Assembly: GCA_003485715.1 (NCBI GenBank)
Contig: DNIF01000177.1
Location: forward strand, 1 to 18,570
Source: Gammaproteobacteria bacterium
GTDB lineage: Bacteria; Pseudomonadota; Gammaproteobacteria; UBA7966
Length of the DNA: 18,570 nucleotides
Direction: 5' to 3'
The translations under genes were made by a program, and so were the position numbers. This document shows, piece after piece, positions 1 through 6,687 of the stretch (the stretch's first letter is position 1; each line of letters starts with the position of its first letter). The notes below the pieces were generated by a model. That model made no database searches. It saw nothing but the letters and a program-made list of their open reading frames with translations, and was not told where the DNA came from.

Positions 1-540
1 GCCCTGTGGTCCACCGGCATGGCCATCGGTGTCATCGCCGTGGCGAGTACCCCGGGCTACGGCGTGGATCTCGCGGACTATCTCTTCGGTAGCCTGCTCA
101 CGGTCAGCACCGCCGATCTCTGGCTGATGGCTGTGGTGGACCTGCTCCTGCTGCTGCTCTTTGCCACCCATCTGCGGGAATTCGCTGCCATCTCCTTCGA
201 TCCCGAGTTCGCCGAGTTGCGTGATCTGCCGGTCGCGCGCCTCGAACTGCTGCTGCTCGTGGTGCTGGCCCTGACGGCCGTTCTGCTGGCGCGGGTGGTC
301 GGTCTCGTGCTGGTGGTGGCGCTGCTCGCCTTGCCGGCCGCCATCGCCCGCCGCTTCACCGATCGGTTGCTGTCGATGGCCGTGCTTGCCTGCCTGATCG
401 CGGGGCTCTGCACTACACTCGGCATTGGTCTGTCATGGCAGTTCGACTGGCCGAGCGGTGCGAGCATCGTCATCGTTGCTGCCACGCTCTATCTGCTTGG
501 TCTGGCCCTCGCGCGGCTGCGGTCGGCCCCCAGTCGCTGA
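1..540 (+). CDS. znuB: Zinc/manganese ABC transporter permease, C-terminal part (ZnuB-like)
   Basis: This is the last 179 codons of a membrane permease; its start lies left of the window and the open frame runs in from base 1. The visible protein begins LWSTGMAIGVI and is almost wholly hydrophobic, with about five membrane segments. The TPGYGVDLADYLFG stretch followed by LTVS and DLWLM is typical of the ABC-3 family (ZnuB, MntB), which forms the channel of zinc or manganese importers in the inner membrane. The Zur-type regulator 33 bases downstream argues for zinc. The partner ATPase (ZnuC) and binding protein (ZnuA) are not in view. The family is clear; the exact metal is inferred from context. 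Confidence 0.85.
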   Translation, partial: ALWSTGMAIGVIAVASTPGYGVDLADYLFGSLLTVSTADLWLMAVVDLLLLLLFATHLREFAAISFDPEFAELRDLPVARLELLLLVVLALTAVLLARVVGLVLVVALLALPAAIARRFTDRLLSMAVLACLIAGLCTTLGIGLSWQFDWPSGASIVIVAATLYLLGLALARLRSAPSR

Positions 541-573
541 CAGAAATCCCCCGAGACTACTTCCGAGAGTGGC

Positions 574-1077
574 ATGAGCAAACCGGCCAGCGGATCGTCC
601 GTGCGCAGACCCTTCATGGCGCACGAACACAACCATTCGCACTGCGTGGACGACGCCCTCGAGCAGGCCGACGCGCAATGTCGTCGTCGTGGCCAGCGCC
701 TCACGCCGCTGCGCCGACGGGTCCTCGAGCTCGTCTGGGCCTCGCATGAGCCGGTCAAGGCCTACGATTTGCTGGCCCGTCTGCGCGAGAACAATCCCCG
801 CGCGGCTCCCCCCACCGTGTACCGCGCGCTGGATTTCCTGCTGCAGGAAGGCTTCATCCACCGGGTCGCCACACTCAACGCCTTCGTCGGTTGCGGAGAG
901 CCCGGTGAGGCGCACGGGGGGCAGTTTCTGATCTGCACCGGTTGTGGTGCAGCAGCGGAAATGGACGATCCGCAGCTCTCGGCGATCCTCGCTGAACGCG
1001 CGCGTGGCCTGGGCTTCCGTGTGGACCACACCACGCTCGAGATGAGTGGCCTCTGCGCCGCCTGTCAGACGCGATGA
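574..1077 (+). CDS. zur: Zinc-responsive Fur-family repressor (Zur)
   Basis: This 167-aa winged-helix repressor should sense zinc in the cytoplasm and shut off zinc uptake. The DNA-binding half holds RLTPLRRRVLELV (residues 42-54) and the recognition region PPTVYRALDFL (79-89). Two Cys pairs, CTGC (121-124) and CAAC (161-164), form the structural zinc site. H97, C107 and H114 sit where the sensing site of Zur proteins lies. The first ATG is preceded by GAGAGTGG, a fair ribosome site; a second ATG at 616 would give a shorter protein starting MAHEHNHSHC and is the main alternative. It follows znuB by 33 bases, and its TGA overlaps the ATG of the next gene, so the three look like one operon. Fur or PerR identity is less likely given the znuB neighbour. 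Confidence 0.88.
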   Translation: MSKPASGSSVRRPFMAHEHNHSHCVDDALEQADAQCRRRGQRLTPLRRRVLELVWASHEPVKAYDLLARLRENNPRAAPPTVYRALDFLLQEGFIHRVATLNAFVGCGEPGEAHGGQFLICTGCGAAAEMDDPQLSAILAERARGLGFRVDHTTLEMSGLCAACQTR

Positions 1078-2009
1078 ATGGCCCCGCCCGCGGGCTCAGT
1101 GGAGTAGTGCTTTCACTGCTGCTTGCGGTCGCGATCGCCGTCCCGGCGGAACCTGTGATCCGCCTCGAGCCAGTGGCGGAGGGCGTCCACGTGCATCGCG
1201 GCGGGCATCATTCGCTGACATCTCCCGACCGCGCCGACATCGCCAATCTGGGGGTGGTGATCGGCACGGACTGCGTGGCCGTCATCGACACAGGTGGCTC
1301 AGTTGCCGTTGGTCGCGCCTTGCGCCAAGCGATCGCCGGGCTCACCTCCCTGCCGGTGTGCTGGGTCATCAACACTCACGTGCACTTCGATCATGTCCTT
1401 GGCAACGCGGCCTTCGCCGATGCGCAGACCGTGTTCGTCGGGCATGTCGGCCTTGCCGAGGCCGTGGCGGCGAGCCGCGCCTTCTTCGTCGAGCACTTCA
1501 CCGCCGAACTCGGGGGCGGCAAGGATGCGGCGGCCCAGGTCATCACGCCGTCCCGTGGCGTGACCGATACCCTCGAACTCCCGCTCGGTGGCCGCAGCCT
1601 GCTCTTGAAGGCGCATCCGGGCGCGCACAGTGGTCAGGATCTGACGGTCTTCGATGCGGCGACGGGCACACTGTTTGTGGGCGATCTGCTCTTCGTGGAG
1701 CGCGTGCCGAGCCTGGATGGCAGCCTGCTCGGCTGGCTCGCGCTGCTGGAGACGCTGCCCGGCGTGGGTGTGGTGCGTGTCGTGCCTGGCCACGGGCCCG
1801 CGAGCGTGGCCGGACCGCACGAGGTGCAACGCCTGCGTGAATACCTTGAGGGCTTGCGCGATGGCGTGCGCGCGGCCATCGCTGAAGGGGCGGTGGCTGA
1901 GGACGCGGCAGCGGGGATCGCTGCGGCGGAGGCGACTCGCTGGGTGCTCTTTCCGGAGGTGCACCCGCGCAACGTCGTGCGCGCGTGGATGGAACTCGAG
2001 TGGGAGTAA
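1074..2009 (+). CDS. Exported metallo-beta-lactamase-fold hydrolase (quinoprotein relay / SoxH-like)
   Basis: This is a 311-aa zinc hydrolase of the metallo-beta-lactamase fold. An N-terminal hydrophobic stretch (residues about 8-24) followed by VPAEP reads as a signal peptide, so it should act in the periplasm. The metal motif HVHFDH is at residues 102-107. Later ligand positions are seen in AHPGAHSGQD, FVGDLLF and VVPGHGP. The N-terminal GVHVHRGGH and DIANLG blocks and the WMELEWE ending resemble the SoxH-related proteins called quinoprotein relay system zinc metallohydrolases. The substrate is not known. Its ATG overlaps the zur stop (ATGA), so translation is probably coupled to zur. Fold certain, subfamily probable. 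Confidence 0.8.
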   Translation: MNGPARGLSGVVLSLLLAVAIAVPAEPVIRLEPVAEGVHVHRGGHHSLTSPDRADIANLGVVIGTDCVAVIDTGGSVAVGRALRQAIAGLTSLPVCWVINTHVHFDHVLGNAAFADAQTVFVGHVGLAEAVAASRAFFVEHFTAELGGGKDAAAQVITPSRGVTDTLELPLGGRSLLLKAHPGAHSGQDLTVFDAATGTLFVGDLLFVERVPSLDGSLLGWLALLETLPGVGVVRVVPGHGPASVAGPHEVQRLREYLEGLRDGVRAAIAEGAVAEDAAAGIAAAEATRWVLFPEVHPRNVVRAWMELEWE

Positions 2010-2084
2010 AGTGGCGTCGGCGCGTGCGGCGGGCGGTGCCGCGTCGTTGGTCGATCCGGGAGGGCCGAGCGCCCGCGGCCGCCG

Positions 2085-2516
2085 TCAGTCTTCAGCGAGC
2101 TGGCGGCTGAGCTTTTCGTGGCGCTCCTGCGCCTCGACCGAAAGGATGGCGATCGGCCGGGCCAGCAGACGCTTGACGCCGATGGGCTCGCCGGTCTCGT
2201 CGCAATAGCCGTAGCTGCCGTCGTCGATCCGATCGAGGGCGGCATTGATCTTGGGGATCAGCTTGCGGTAACGCTCGCGTGTCCTCAGCGCAAGGGTGTG
2301 CTCACTCTCGCGCGAGGCCCGCTCGGCCTCGTCGGTGACATCGCGATCCTCGTCACGCAGCTCATCCACTGTGCGCCGGGACTCCTCGACCAACTCCTCA
2401 CGCCATGCGATCAGCCGCTGGCGAAACCACGCGAGCTGCCGCGGGTTCATGTAATCCTCGTCTTCGTCCGGAACGTAGGCCGGGGGAAGCGGGTCGTCGT
2501 GCTGTTGTGAGTTCAT
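2085..2516 (-). CDS. dksA: DksA/TraR-family transcription factor with degenerate zinc finger
   Basis: This 143-aa protein belongs to the DksA family, which enters the RNA polymerase secondary channel and acts with ppGpp on stress and ribosomal promoters. It has the long helical hairpin (residues about 25-95, with LALRTRERYRKLIPKI) and then the globular end SYGYCDETGEPIG. E. coli DksA has four zinc-binding cysteines; here only C105 remains and the other positions are T, S and A. Such Cys-poor forms occur naturally (P. aeruginosa DksA2, alphaproteobacterial DksA) and fold without zinc. At the hairpin tip my alignment places D62 and E65 at the two acidic positions (Asp-Asp in E. coli), so one looks conservatively changed. 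It converges on the metallohydrolase gene and diverges from the Lon-domain gene. Confidence 0.85.
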   Translation of the reverse strand: MNSQQHDDPLPPAYVPDEDEDYMNPRQLAWFRQRLIAWREELVEESRRTVDELRDEDRDVTDEAERASRESEHTLALRTRERYRKLIPKINAALDRIDDGSYGYCDETGEPIGVKRLLARPIAILSVEAQERHEKLSRQLAED

Positions 2517-2542
2517 CAGGTGTGTTCCTGCCGGGCGAAATG

Positions 2543-2695
2543 CGATGGTGCAATGCGCGTGGGCACTGACCGCGGCGAGTTGTACAGGTAGAGGCGAGTC
2601 GTGCGCAAGAGATATCGACGGCGCACGGCAAGCCTTGACGGAGCTGCCCTTGCGTGCATTGACTGGCGGTCGTCATGCAGGCGAATGCACCATCG
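2543..2695. repeat. Perfect 10-bp inverted repeat in the divergent dksA / Lon-domain spacer
   Basis: CGATGGTGCA at 2543-2552 recurs as its reverse complement TGCACCATCG at 2686-2695, 133 bases apart, inside the 257-bp spacer between two divergent genes. The arms do not extend further. It could be a paired operator or chance; no promoter hexamers could be assigned with confidence in this spacer. Confidence 0.4.
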
Positions 2696-2773
2696 TACGG
2701 AACTCCAACGGAGGCGGGCGACTCCCTGTGTGACCGGGTTTCCGCTGCCTGGCCGTGTCAAGCGAGGTTCAAC

Positions 2774-3427
2774 ATGTCACGAGGCCCATTCTCCATTCCG
2801 GCGGAGCGCTTGCCGGAGACGCTGCCCATCTTCCCGCTGAGTGGTGCCGTGCTACTGCCCTTCGGCCGACTGCCGCTCAATGTGTTCGAGCCACGCTACC
2901 TCAACCTGGTTGATGATGCCTTGGGCAATTGTCGCCTTTTCGGCATGGTGCAGCCGCAGGCCGATGCGGCCGAGCACGGCCTGTTCCGGGTGGGCTGTGC
3001 CGGACGCATCGTCCATCTCGAGGAAAGCGACGACGGTCGTTATCTCCTTGCGCTCGAGGGTGTGTGTCGTTTCGAGATCAAGGAAGAGTCACTGGCACCA
3101 GGCGGCTATCGCAGGGCGCGTGTGGACTGGTCCCGCTTCATTCAGGATCTGGAGGCGCCGTCGGCGATCACCGGTCTCGATGCGGCAGCCTTCCTGGAAT
3201 CGACGCGCACGGCTCTGGCAGCACAGGGCTTCGCGATCGACGACAGCACGCTGGGTCGCATGGATGCCGGCACGCTGGTCGATCTCTTCGGGATGCAGTT
3301 GCCGTTGTCGCCAGCCGACAAACAGGCGGTGCTCGAGGCGGCGACGGTGGCCGAACGTGCCGACGTGATGCTTGCGCTGCTGCGTATGCGTGTGCCCGGC
3401 GTCGGGGCACGTGAAACCCGGCATTGA
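2774..3427 (+). CDS. Stand-alone LON substrate-binding domain protein
   Basis: This 217-aa protein consists of the N-terminal domain of Lon protease (peptidase S16 LON domain) with no ATPase or protease part. The opening LPIFPLSGAVLLPFGRLPL and FEPRYLNLVDDAL is the family signature. Such short relatives are widespread in proteobacteria; their role is unknown, though peptide or substrate binding is usually supposed. I chose the ATG at 2774 because GAGG lies 7 bases upstream and the LON homology starts about 17 residues in. The frame stays open back to 2675, but those extra 33 residues look unlike the family. It is divergent from dksA, and the next gene follows after 74 bases on the same strand. 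Confidence 0.82.
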   Translation: MSRGPFSIPAERLPETLPIFPLSGAVLLPFGRLPLNVFEPRYLNLVDDALGNCRLFGMVQPQADAAEHGLFRVGCAGRIVHLEESDDGRYLLALEGVCRFEIKEESLAPGGYRRARVDWSRFIQDLEAPSAITGLDAAAFLESTRTALAAQGFAIDDSTLGRMDAGTLVDLFGMQLPLSPADKQAVLEAATVAERADVMLALLRMRVPGVGARETRH

Positions 3428-3501
3428 CGCAGCACCGCAGTCGAGCGATCGGCCGGGTTCCGCACTGGCATCAATGCCCCAACTTCCAGAGGGACGATGA
3501 C

Positions 3502-4011
3502 ATGGCTGCAGCGATGACGTTATCTGCCCAGGTTCGCGGCAGCCTACTGCTGGCGTTGCTGGTGTGGTTTGCACCCGCGGTGCGCGCAGACGGACCCGAT
3601 GCCGACGCCGTGCGGCGCGCACGTGCGGAGTGTGCCGCGGCCGCTGCCCGCGTCCAGACCATCAATGTCGGCACCGGCGTGCACACGGAGCAGGCGCGAG
3701 TCCAGGCGCCACTCGAGATCCGCATTCCGGTCGGCAAGGATCTCGGCGACTTCCGCAGTTGTCTCGAGGCCCGCGGGATCGCGGTGGACGTGGGCGAGGA
3801 CCGCTACCTCCAGGCCATCGAGGCCTGTCGCGGCGAGCGCCGCGAGCGCATCGGCTACCGCATTGCGGCCGCTCGACCCGGCACCATCGGCGGCGATGAC
3901 GGCTTCGCGGCCTGTGTGCAGCGACGCATGGGTGGCATCGAGGTGGAGGTCGAGGCCATCGGAGAGGAGGGCGCGCGACCGGATAGCGCGACCGGGGGCG
4001 GCGCGCGCTGA
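3502..4011 (+). CDS. Unknown secreted protein with four cysteines
   Basis: I do not recognise this 169-aa protein. Residues 1-29 form a clear signal peptide: a hydrophobic core SLLLALLVWFA, then AVRA before a probable cut at D30, so the mature protein should be periplasmic or outer-membrane associated. The mature part has four cysteines (C44, C87, C109, C138), enough for two disulfides, and is rich in Arg, Ala and Glu with a Gly-rich tail. The ATG is preceded by GAGGGA about 7 bases away; the frame is open further upstream to 3424, but that would bury the signal peptide. It lies 74 bases after the Lon-domain gene and converges on rnfH with a 13-base gap. Confidence 0.65.
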   Translation: MAAAMTLSAQVRGSLLLALLVWFAPAVRADGPDADAVRRARAECAAAAARVQTINVGTGVHTEQARVQAPLEIRIPVGKDLGDFRSCLEARGIAVDVGEDRYLQAIEACRGERRERIGYRIAAARPGTIGGDDGFAACVQRRMGGIEVEVEAIGEEGARPDSATGGGAR

Positions 4012-4024
4012 GTGCGCATCGCCC

Positions 4025-4309
4025 TCAATCGCCAGCGCGGTCGCGGCGCGCCTGGCGCGGATCGCAGGTGAGCGGGCGGTAGATCTCCACGCGGTCACCG
4101 TCCGCAAGCAGTTGTTCGAGCGCGCGCGCCCGACCCCACACTCCCACCGCGAGCGCCTCGATTCGCCAGTGCGGATGCTGGTCGAGCAGCCCCGAACGCT
4201 CGATGGCCTGGCGCAGGCTGGTCCCCGCCGGGACGGCCAGTTCGCGCAGGAAGGGGACCGGGGGCGCGGCGTGTACCACCGTCACCCGGATCCGCTCAGG
4301 GCCGGCCAT
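4025..4309 (-). CDS. rnfH: RnfH-family ubiquitin-fold protein
   Basis: This 94-aa protein belongs to the RnfH (UPF0125) family with a beta-grasp, ubiquitin-like fold. The RIRVTVVHA start, the PAGTSLRQAIERSG helix, the VGVWGR segment and the ending RVEIYRPLTCDPRQARR are the family's conserved blocks. Its biochemical role is unsettled; it is named for proximity to rnf electron-transfer genes in some species, and it usually sits beside ratA, as here. Its start overlaps the end of ratA by 14 bases, so both should be made from one mRNA. Confidence 0.9.
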   Translation of the reverse strand: MAGPERIRVTVVHAAPPVPFLRELAVPAGTSLRQAIERSGLLDQHPHWRIEALAVGVWGRARALEQLLADGDRVEIYRPLTCDPRQARRDRAGD

Positions 4310-4736
4310 AGACCTGTCCGGCGCGCCGCACGTAGGCGTCCACCAGCGATCCAGCGATCTCGTCGAACAACCGGCCCACGGCCATGCCGAGCAGGCCCCC
4401 GAGGGAGATCTCGAAGTCGATGTCGAAGCTCACCCGCGAGCCGCCTTCGGGCAACGGCTCGAAGCACCAGCGGCCGGCGAAATGGCGGAATGGCCCCTCC
4501 ACGAGACCGATCCGGATCTCCTCGTCGGGGCGCATCACGTTGCGGGTGGTGAGCCGGAAGCGCACCGGGCCCTTGGCCAGCGTGATGCGCGCGACCAGTT
4601 CCTCGCGGGACTCGGACACAATTTCCGCACCGCGGCACCAGGGGAAGAACTCGGGATAGTGGCGAACGTCGTTCACCAGGGCGTACATCTGCGCCGCGTC
4701 CCAGGGGACGGTGGCGCTGCGTTGCAGTCGGGGCAT
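4296..4736 (-). CDS. ratA: RatA/Coq10-type START-domain protein
   Basis: This 146-aa protein of the Coq10/START lipid-binding fold has the family opening MPRLQRSATVPWDAAQMY, then LVNDVRHYPEFFPWC and FDIDFEISLG. E. coli RatA was described as a toxin that blocks 70S ribosome assembly, while eukaryotic Coq10 relatives bind ubiquinone; both roles have been proposed for the family. The ATG at 4736 is preferred because homologues begin with this MPxxxRS pattern. An in-frame GTG at 4778 would add 14 residues without family similarity. It is divergent from smpB, the arrangement common in gammaproteobacteria, and its end overlaps rnfH. Confidence 0.9.
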   Translation of the reverse strand: MPRLQRSATVPWDAAQMYALVNDVRHYPEFFPWCRGAEIVSESREELVARITLAKGPVRFRLTTRNVMRPDEEIRIGLVEGPFRHFAGRWCFEPLPEGGSRVSFDIDFEISLGGLLGMAVGRLFDEIAGSLVDAYVRRAGQVYGRP

Positions 4737-4948
4737 CTTGGACTGGTTGATGGGCTGGACGGCCGCGCAGGATAGCACCGGCCCGGGCTTGGTCAGGGGC
4801 GTGACCGCAGCCGGCCAGGTTCCGGCCCCGTGCGGTCCTGATGCCGATCACTGGCGGTGTCTGTGCACACGTTGACGGTCCGCATCGTGCTAGCCTCTGC
4901 CGCTTTCGGTGGGCCATGCTGGCCTGCCCCGGCACGCACATGGGTGTC

Positions 4949-5437
4949 ATGGCCAAGGCTGACAAGAAGGGCAAGGGCACCAGCGCCAGCGGGACCATCG
5001 CCCTCAATCGCAAGTCCCGCTTCGACTACTCCCTCGAGGACCGCTTCGAGGCGGGCCTCGTGCTGCAAGGCTGGGAGGTGAAGTCGCTGCGGGCCGGCAA
5101 GGTGCAACTGCGCGACGCCTACGTGGTGATCAAGGACGCTGAGGCCTTCCTCTTCGGTGCCCTCATCGATCCGCTGCCGACCGCCAGCACGCACATCGTC
5201 CCGGAGGCACAGCGCACGCGAAAGCTGCTGCTGCATCAGCACGAGTTGTCACGTCTCATCGGTGCTGTGGAGCGCAAGGGCTACACGCTCGTGGCCACGG
5301 CCATGTACTGGAAGGGCGGGCGGGCGAAGCTCGAGATCGCCCTGGCCAAGGGCAAGAAGGCGCACGACAAGCGAGAGACCGAGCGTGAGCGTGACTGGCA
5401 GCGCGAGAAGGGCCGGCTGATGAAGAAGGCCGTCTGA
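4949..5437 (+). CDS. smpB: SsrA-binding protein SmpB
   Basis: This 162-aa RNA-binding protein is the partner of tmRNA in trans-translation: it carries tmRNA to stalled ribosomes and mimics the missing codon-anticodon pair. The diagnostic blocks are IALNRKSRFDYSLEDRFEAG, LQGWEVKSLRAGKV, GALIDPL, ERKGYTLVATAMYWKGGRAKLEIALAKGKK, and the basic C-terminal tail. The MAKADKK start at 4949 matches homologues; an ATG at 4940 would add MGV and cannot be excluded. The frame is open further upstream to 4841, but that part is not SmpB-like. Its RNA partner ssrA starts 119 bases downstream on the same strand. A GC-only inverted repeat (5451-5457 with 5473-5479) follows the stop but has no T-run. Confidence 0.96.
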   Translation: MAKADKKGKGTSASGTIALNRKSRFDYSLEDRFEAGLVLQGWEVKSLRAGKVQLRDAYVVIKDAEAFLFGALIDPLPTASTHIVPEAQRTRKLLLHQHELSRLIGAVERKGYTLVATAMYWKGGRAKLEIALAKGKKAHDKRETERERDWQREKGRLMKKAV

Positions 5438-5556
5438 GCGAGGCAGCACGCCGGCGCGGGCGAGCGTCCTGGGCGCCGGACACGGCTTCGCCACCCACAC
5501 AACAAACACATGGCCGGAACCTTCGCCGCAGGCTATGCTCTGTGGCTGTATCCATT

Positions 5557-5911
5557 GGGGGCGACCTGGCTTCGACGGGGGTCGCGAAACCTAAGGGGCA
5601 TGCCGAGGGGCAGAGCACCTCGTTAATCCAGCTGCAAAAAAGTTAGTCGCCAACGACGAAACTTACTCCCTGGCCGCTTAAGGCGGTCAGCCTCCGACCG
5701 GTGCCGTGTCCGTGCGCGCCGAATCGGGGGTCACCCGAACACGGAATCGCGCTTGAGCCAGCCCGGAGCTTGAGCGTCAAAACCTACGGGCTCGCGTCGT
5801 AGTCACCCTGCCGCTCGGGGGGTATGGCGTCAAAGCGTAGAGCCGGCTAAGCATGTAGAACCAAGGGCAGAGGGCTTTCGGACGCGGGTTCGATTCCCGC
5901 CGCCTCCACCA
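5557..5911 (+). ncRNA. ssrA: Transfer-messenger RNA (tmRNA, 10Sa RNA)
   Basis: This 355-nt tmRNA frees stalled ribosomes and tags the unfinished protein for proteolysis. The 5' end GGGGGCGACCTGGCTTCGAC pairs with CGCCTCC before the encoded ACCA at 5908-5911 to form the acceptor stem (one G-U pair). The T-arm GGGTTCGATTCCC is intact. The tag frame runs 5649-5681, GCC AAC GAC ... GCT TAA, giving ANDETYSLAA; the resume region and the C-rich pseudoknot section follow. The 5' start is set by stem pairing; a leader removed by RNase P is expected. A TATGCT box at 5534-5539 may be the -10 element, but no good -35 was seen. The 3' end borders the island. Confidence 0.97.
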
Positions 5912-5917
5912 ATAATG

Positions 5918-5948
5918 AAACCCCAACCGTTCTCGGTTGGGGTTTTTT
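5918..5948 (+). terminator. Rho-independent terminator of ssrA
   Basis: A perfect stem AAACCCCAACCG (5918-5929) with CGGTTGGGGTTT (5934-5945) encloses the loop TTCT and ends in a run of six T (5943-5948). It starts 6 bases after the tmRNA 3' end. On the minus strand the stem is followed by TTTCATTATT, so it may also stop transcription coming from the recombinase cassette. Confidence 0.93.
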
Positions 5949-6246
5949 CTCGTCCGATAGCGACAGTTCCCGCGTGTTTGCGCGGGTTCATGCGGATAGC
6001 TGCGGACTTCGCCGTCTGGCCGTCTGGCCCGTTCTCGGCCGCCATTCGCTCTCTCCTGGCCATTCTTCTCCCCGGCCTCGCTCTCCGCGAATGGCCCGAA
6101 GTCCGCAGGGAGTCTGCCTGGCTTCCTTTGGAATCAACGGGTTACGCGCGGACGGTTCAAGCGGTTGGATTGCGTCATTGCCTACCCGGAGGGGACAACG
6201 CCGGTCACAGAAACGGGCAGATCCCACCCAGCGGGCCCTCGCGCGC
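5949..6246. other. Gene-free junction between ssrA and the recombinase cassette, with inverted repeats
   Basis: No convincing gene lies in these 298 bases. Near the left end is a small hairpin, CCCGCG (5969-5974) and CGCGGG (5981-5986). An octamer CGTCTGGC repeats in tandem around 6013-6029. A larger inverted-repeat structure spans 6000-6108 and is listed separately. The position, between the ssrA 3' end and a serine recombinase operon, is where a recombination (att) site of the island would be expected. I could not identify a core crossover sequence or a second copy of the ssrA 3' end in the window. Confidence 0.55.
6000..6108. repeat. Nested inverted repeats, candidate recombination or structured site
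   Basis: The outer arms are CTGCGGACTTCG (6000-6011) and its perfect 12-bp reverse complement CGAAGTCCGCAG (6097-6108). The inner arms are GCCATTCGC (6041-6049) and GCGAATGGC (6087-6095), a perfect 9-bp pair. The two right-hand arms are one base apart, while the left-hand arms are 29 bases apart, so a folded strand would have a bulge on one side. The function is unknown; attachment site, RNA structure or small-element remnant are all possible. Confidence 0.6.
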
Positions 6247-6687
6247 CTACCTGAGCCGGGCGCGCTGGTCATCCCACAGCGCTGGCGGATCCACCGCCAG
6301 GTCAAAGAGCGTGACGTGGTTGGGCAGGGCGTCGTCGAGGATGCCGGCCACGATGTCCGGCGCCAGCGTGGTCAGGTTGACCATCCGGCTCACGTAGCTG
6401 TTGTCGATCCCTTCCCGGGCGGCGATCTCCTTGAGGGACTTGGCCTCGCCCGACTCCAGCATGGCCAGCCAGCGGTGACCCCTGGCCAGTGCGAGCTGCA
6501 ACGGCGTGGTGGCCGTGTCCCAGGGCCTGGCCTTGGCTGGTTCGCCTGTCTCAGGGTCGATCGGCAGCGTGACCAACTTCCGCCCGCTGCGCCGCTTGAT
6601 CTGGATCGGCACCGACAAGGTCAGCCGTCCATCGCTGGCCTCGATGACGTCGGGCTCGCCTGTCCTCTGGATGCGGATCTCGCTCAT
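6247..6687 (-). CDS. Small helix-turn-helix protein of the recombinase cassette
   Basis: This 146-aa protein is probably a DNA-binding accessory factor of the recombinase. An N-terminal beta-rich part (LTLSVPIQIKRRSGRKLV, residues 22-39) precedes LQLALARGHRWLAMLESG and a helix-turn-helix, LKEIAAREGIDNSYVSRMV (residues 85-103), like the KorB/ParB-type HTH. The C-terminal LPNHVTLFDLAVDPPALW is typical of small phage-island proteins found next to serine recombinases. Its ATG overlaps the recombinase TGA (ATGA), so translation is coupled. It is the last gene of the cassette and faces ssrA. Whether it controls excision or transcription is not known. Confidence 0.7.
   Translation of the reverse strand: MSEIRIQRTGEPDVIEASDGRLTLSVPIQIKRRSGRKLVTLPIDPETGEPAKARPWDTATTPLQLALARGHRWLAMLESGEAKSLKEIAAREGIDNSYVSRMVNLTTLAPDIVAGILDDALPNHVTLFDLAVDPPALWDDQRARLR

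Noticed and set aside
1046..1840. Plus-strand open frame of 264 codons overlapping zur and the hydrolase gene
   Set aside because: Arg-rich, low-complexity product typical of an out-of-frame reading in high-GC DNA; the overlapping hydrolase frame has clear metal motifs.
2675..2773. 33-codon N-terminal extension of the Lon-domain protein
   Set aside because: It lacks family similarity, and the ATG at 2774 has a well-placed GAGG ribosome site.
5830..6063. Minus-strand open frame of 77 codons across the ssrA 3' end
   Set aside because: Its GNRTRVRKPSALGS segment is the well-known false translation of the reverse strand of tmRNA; no real gene.
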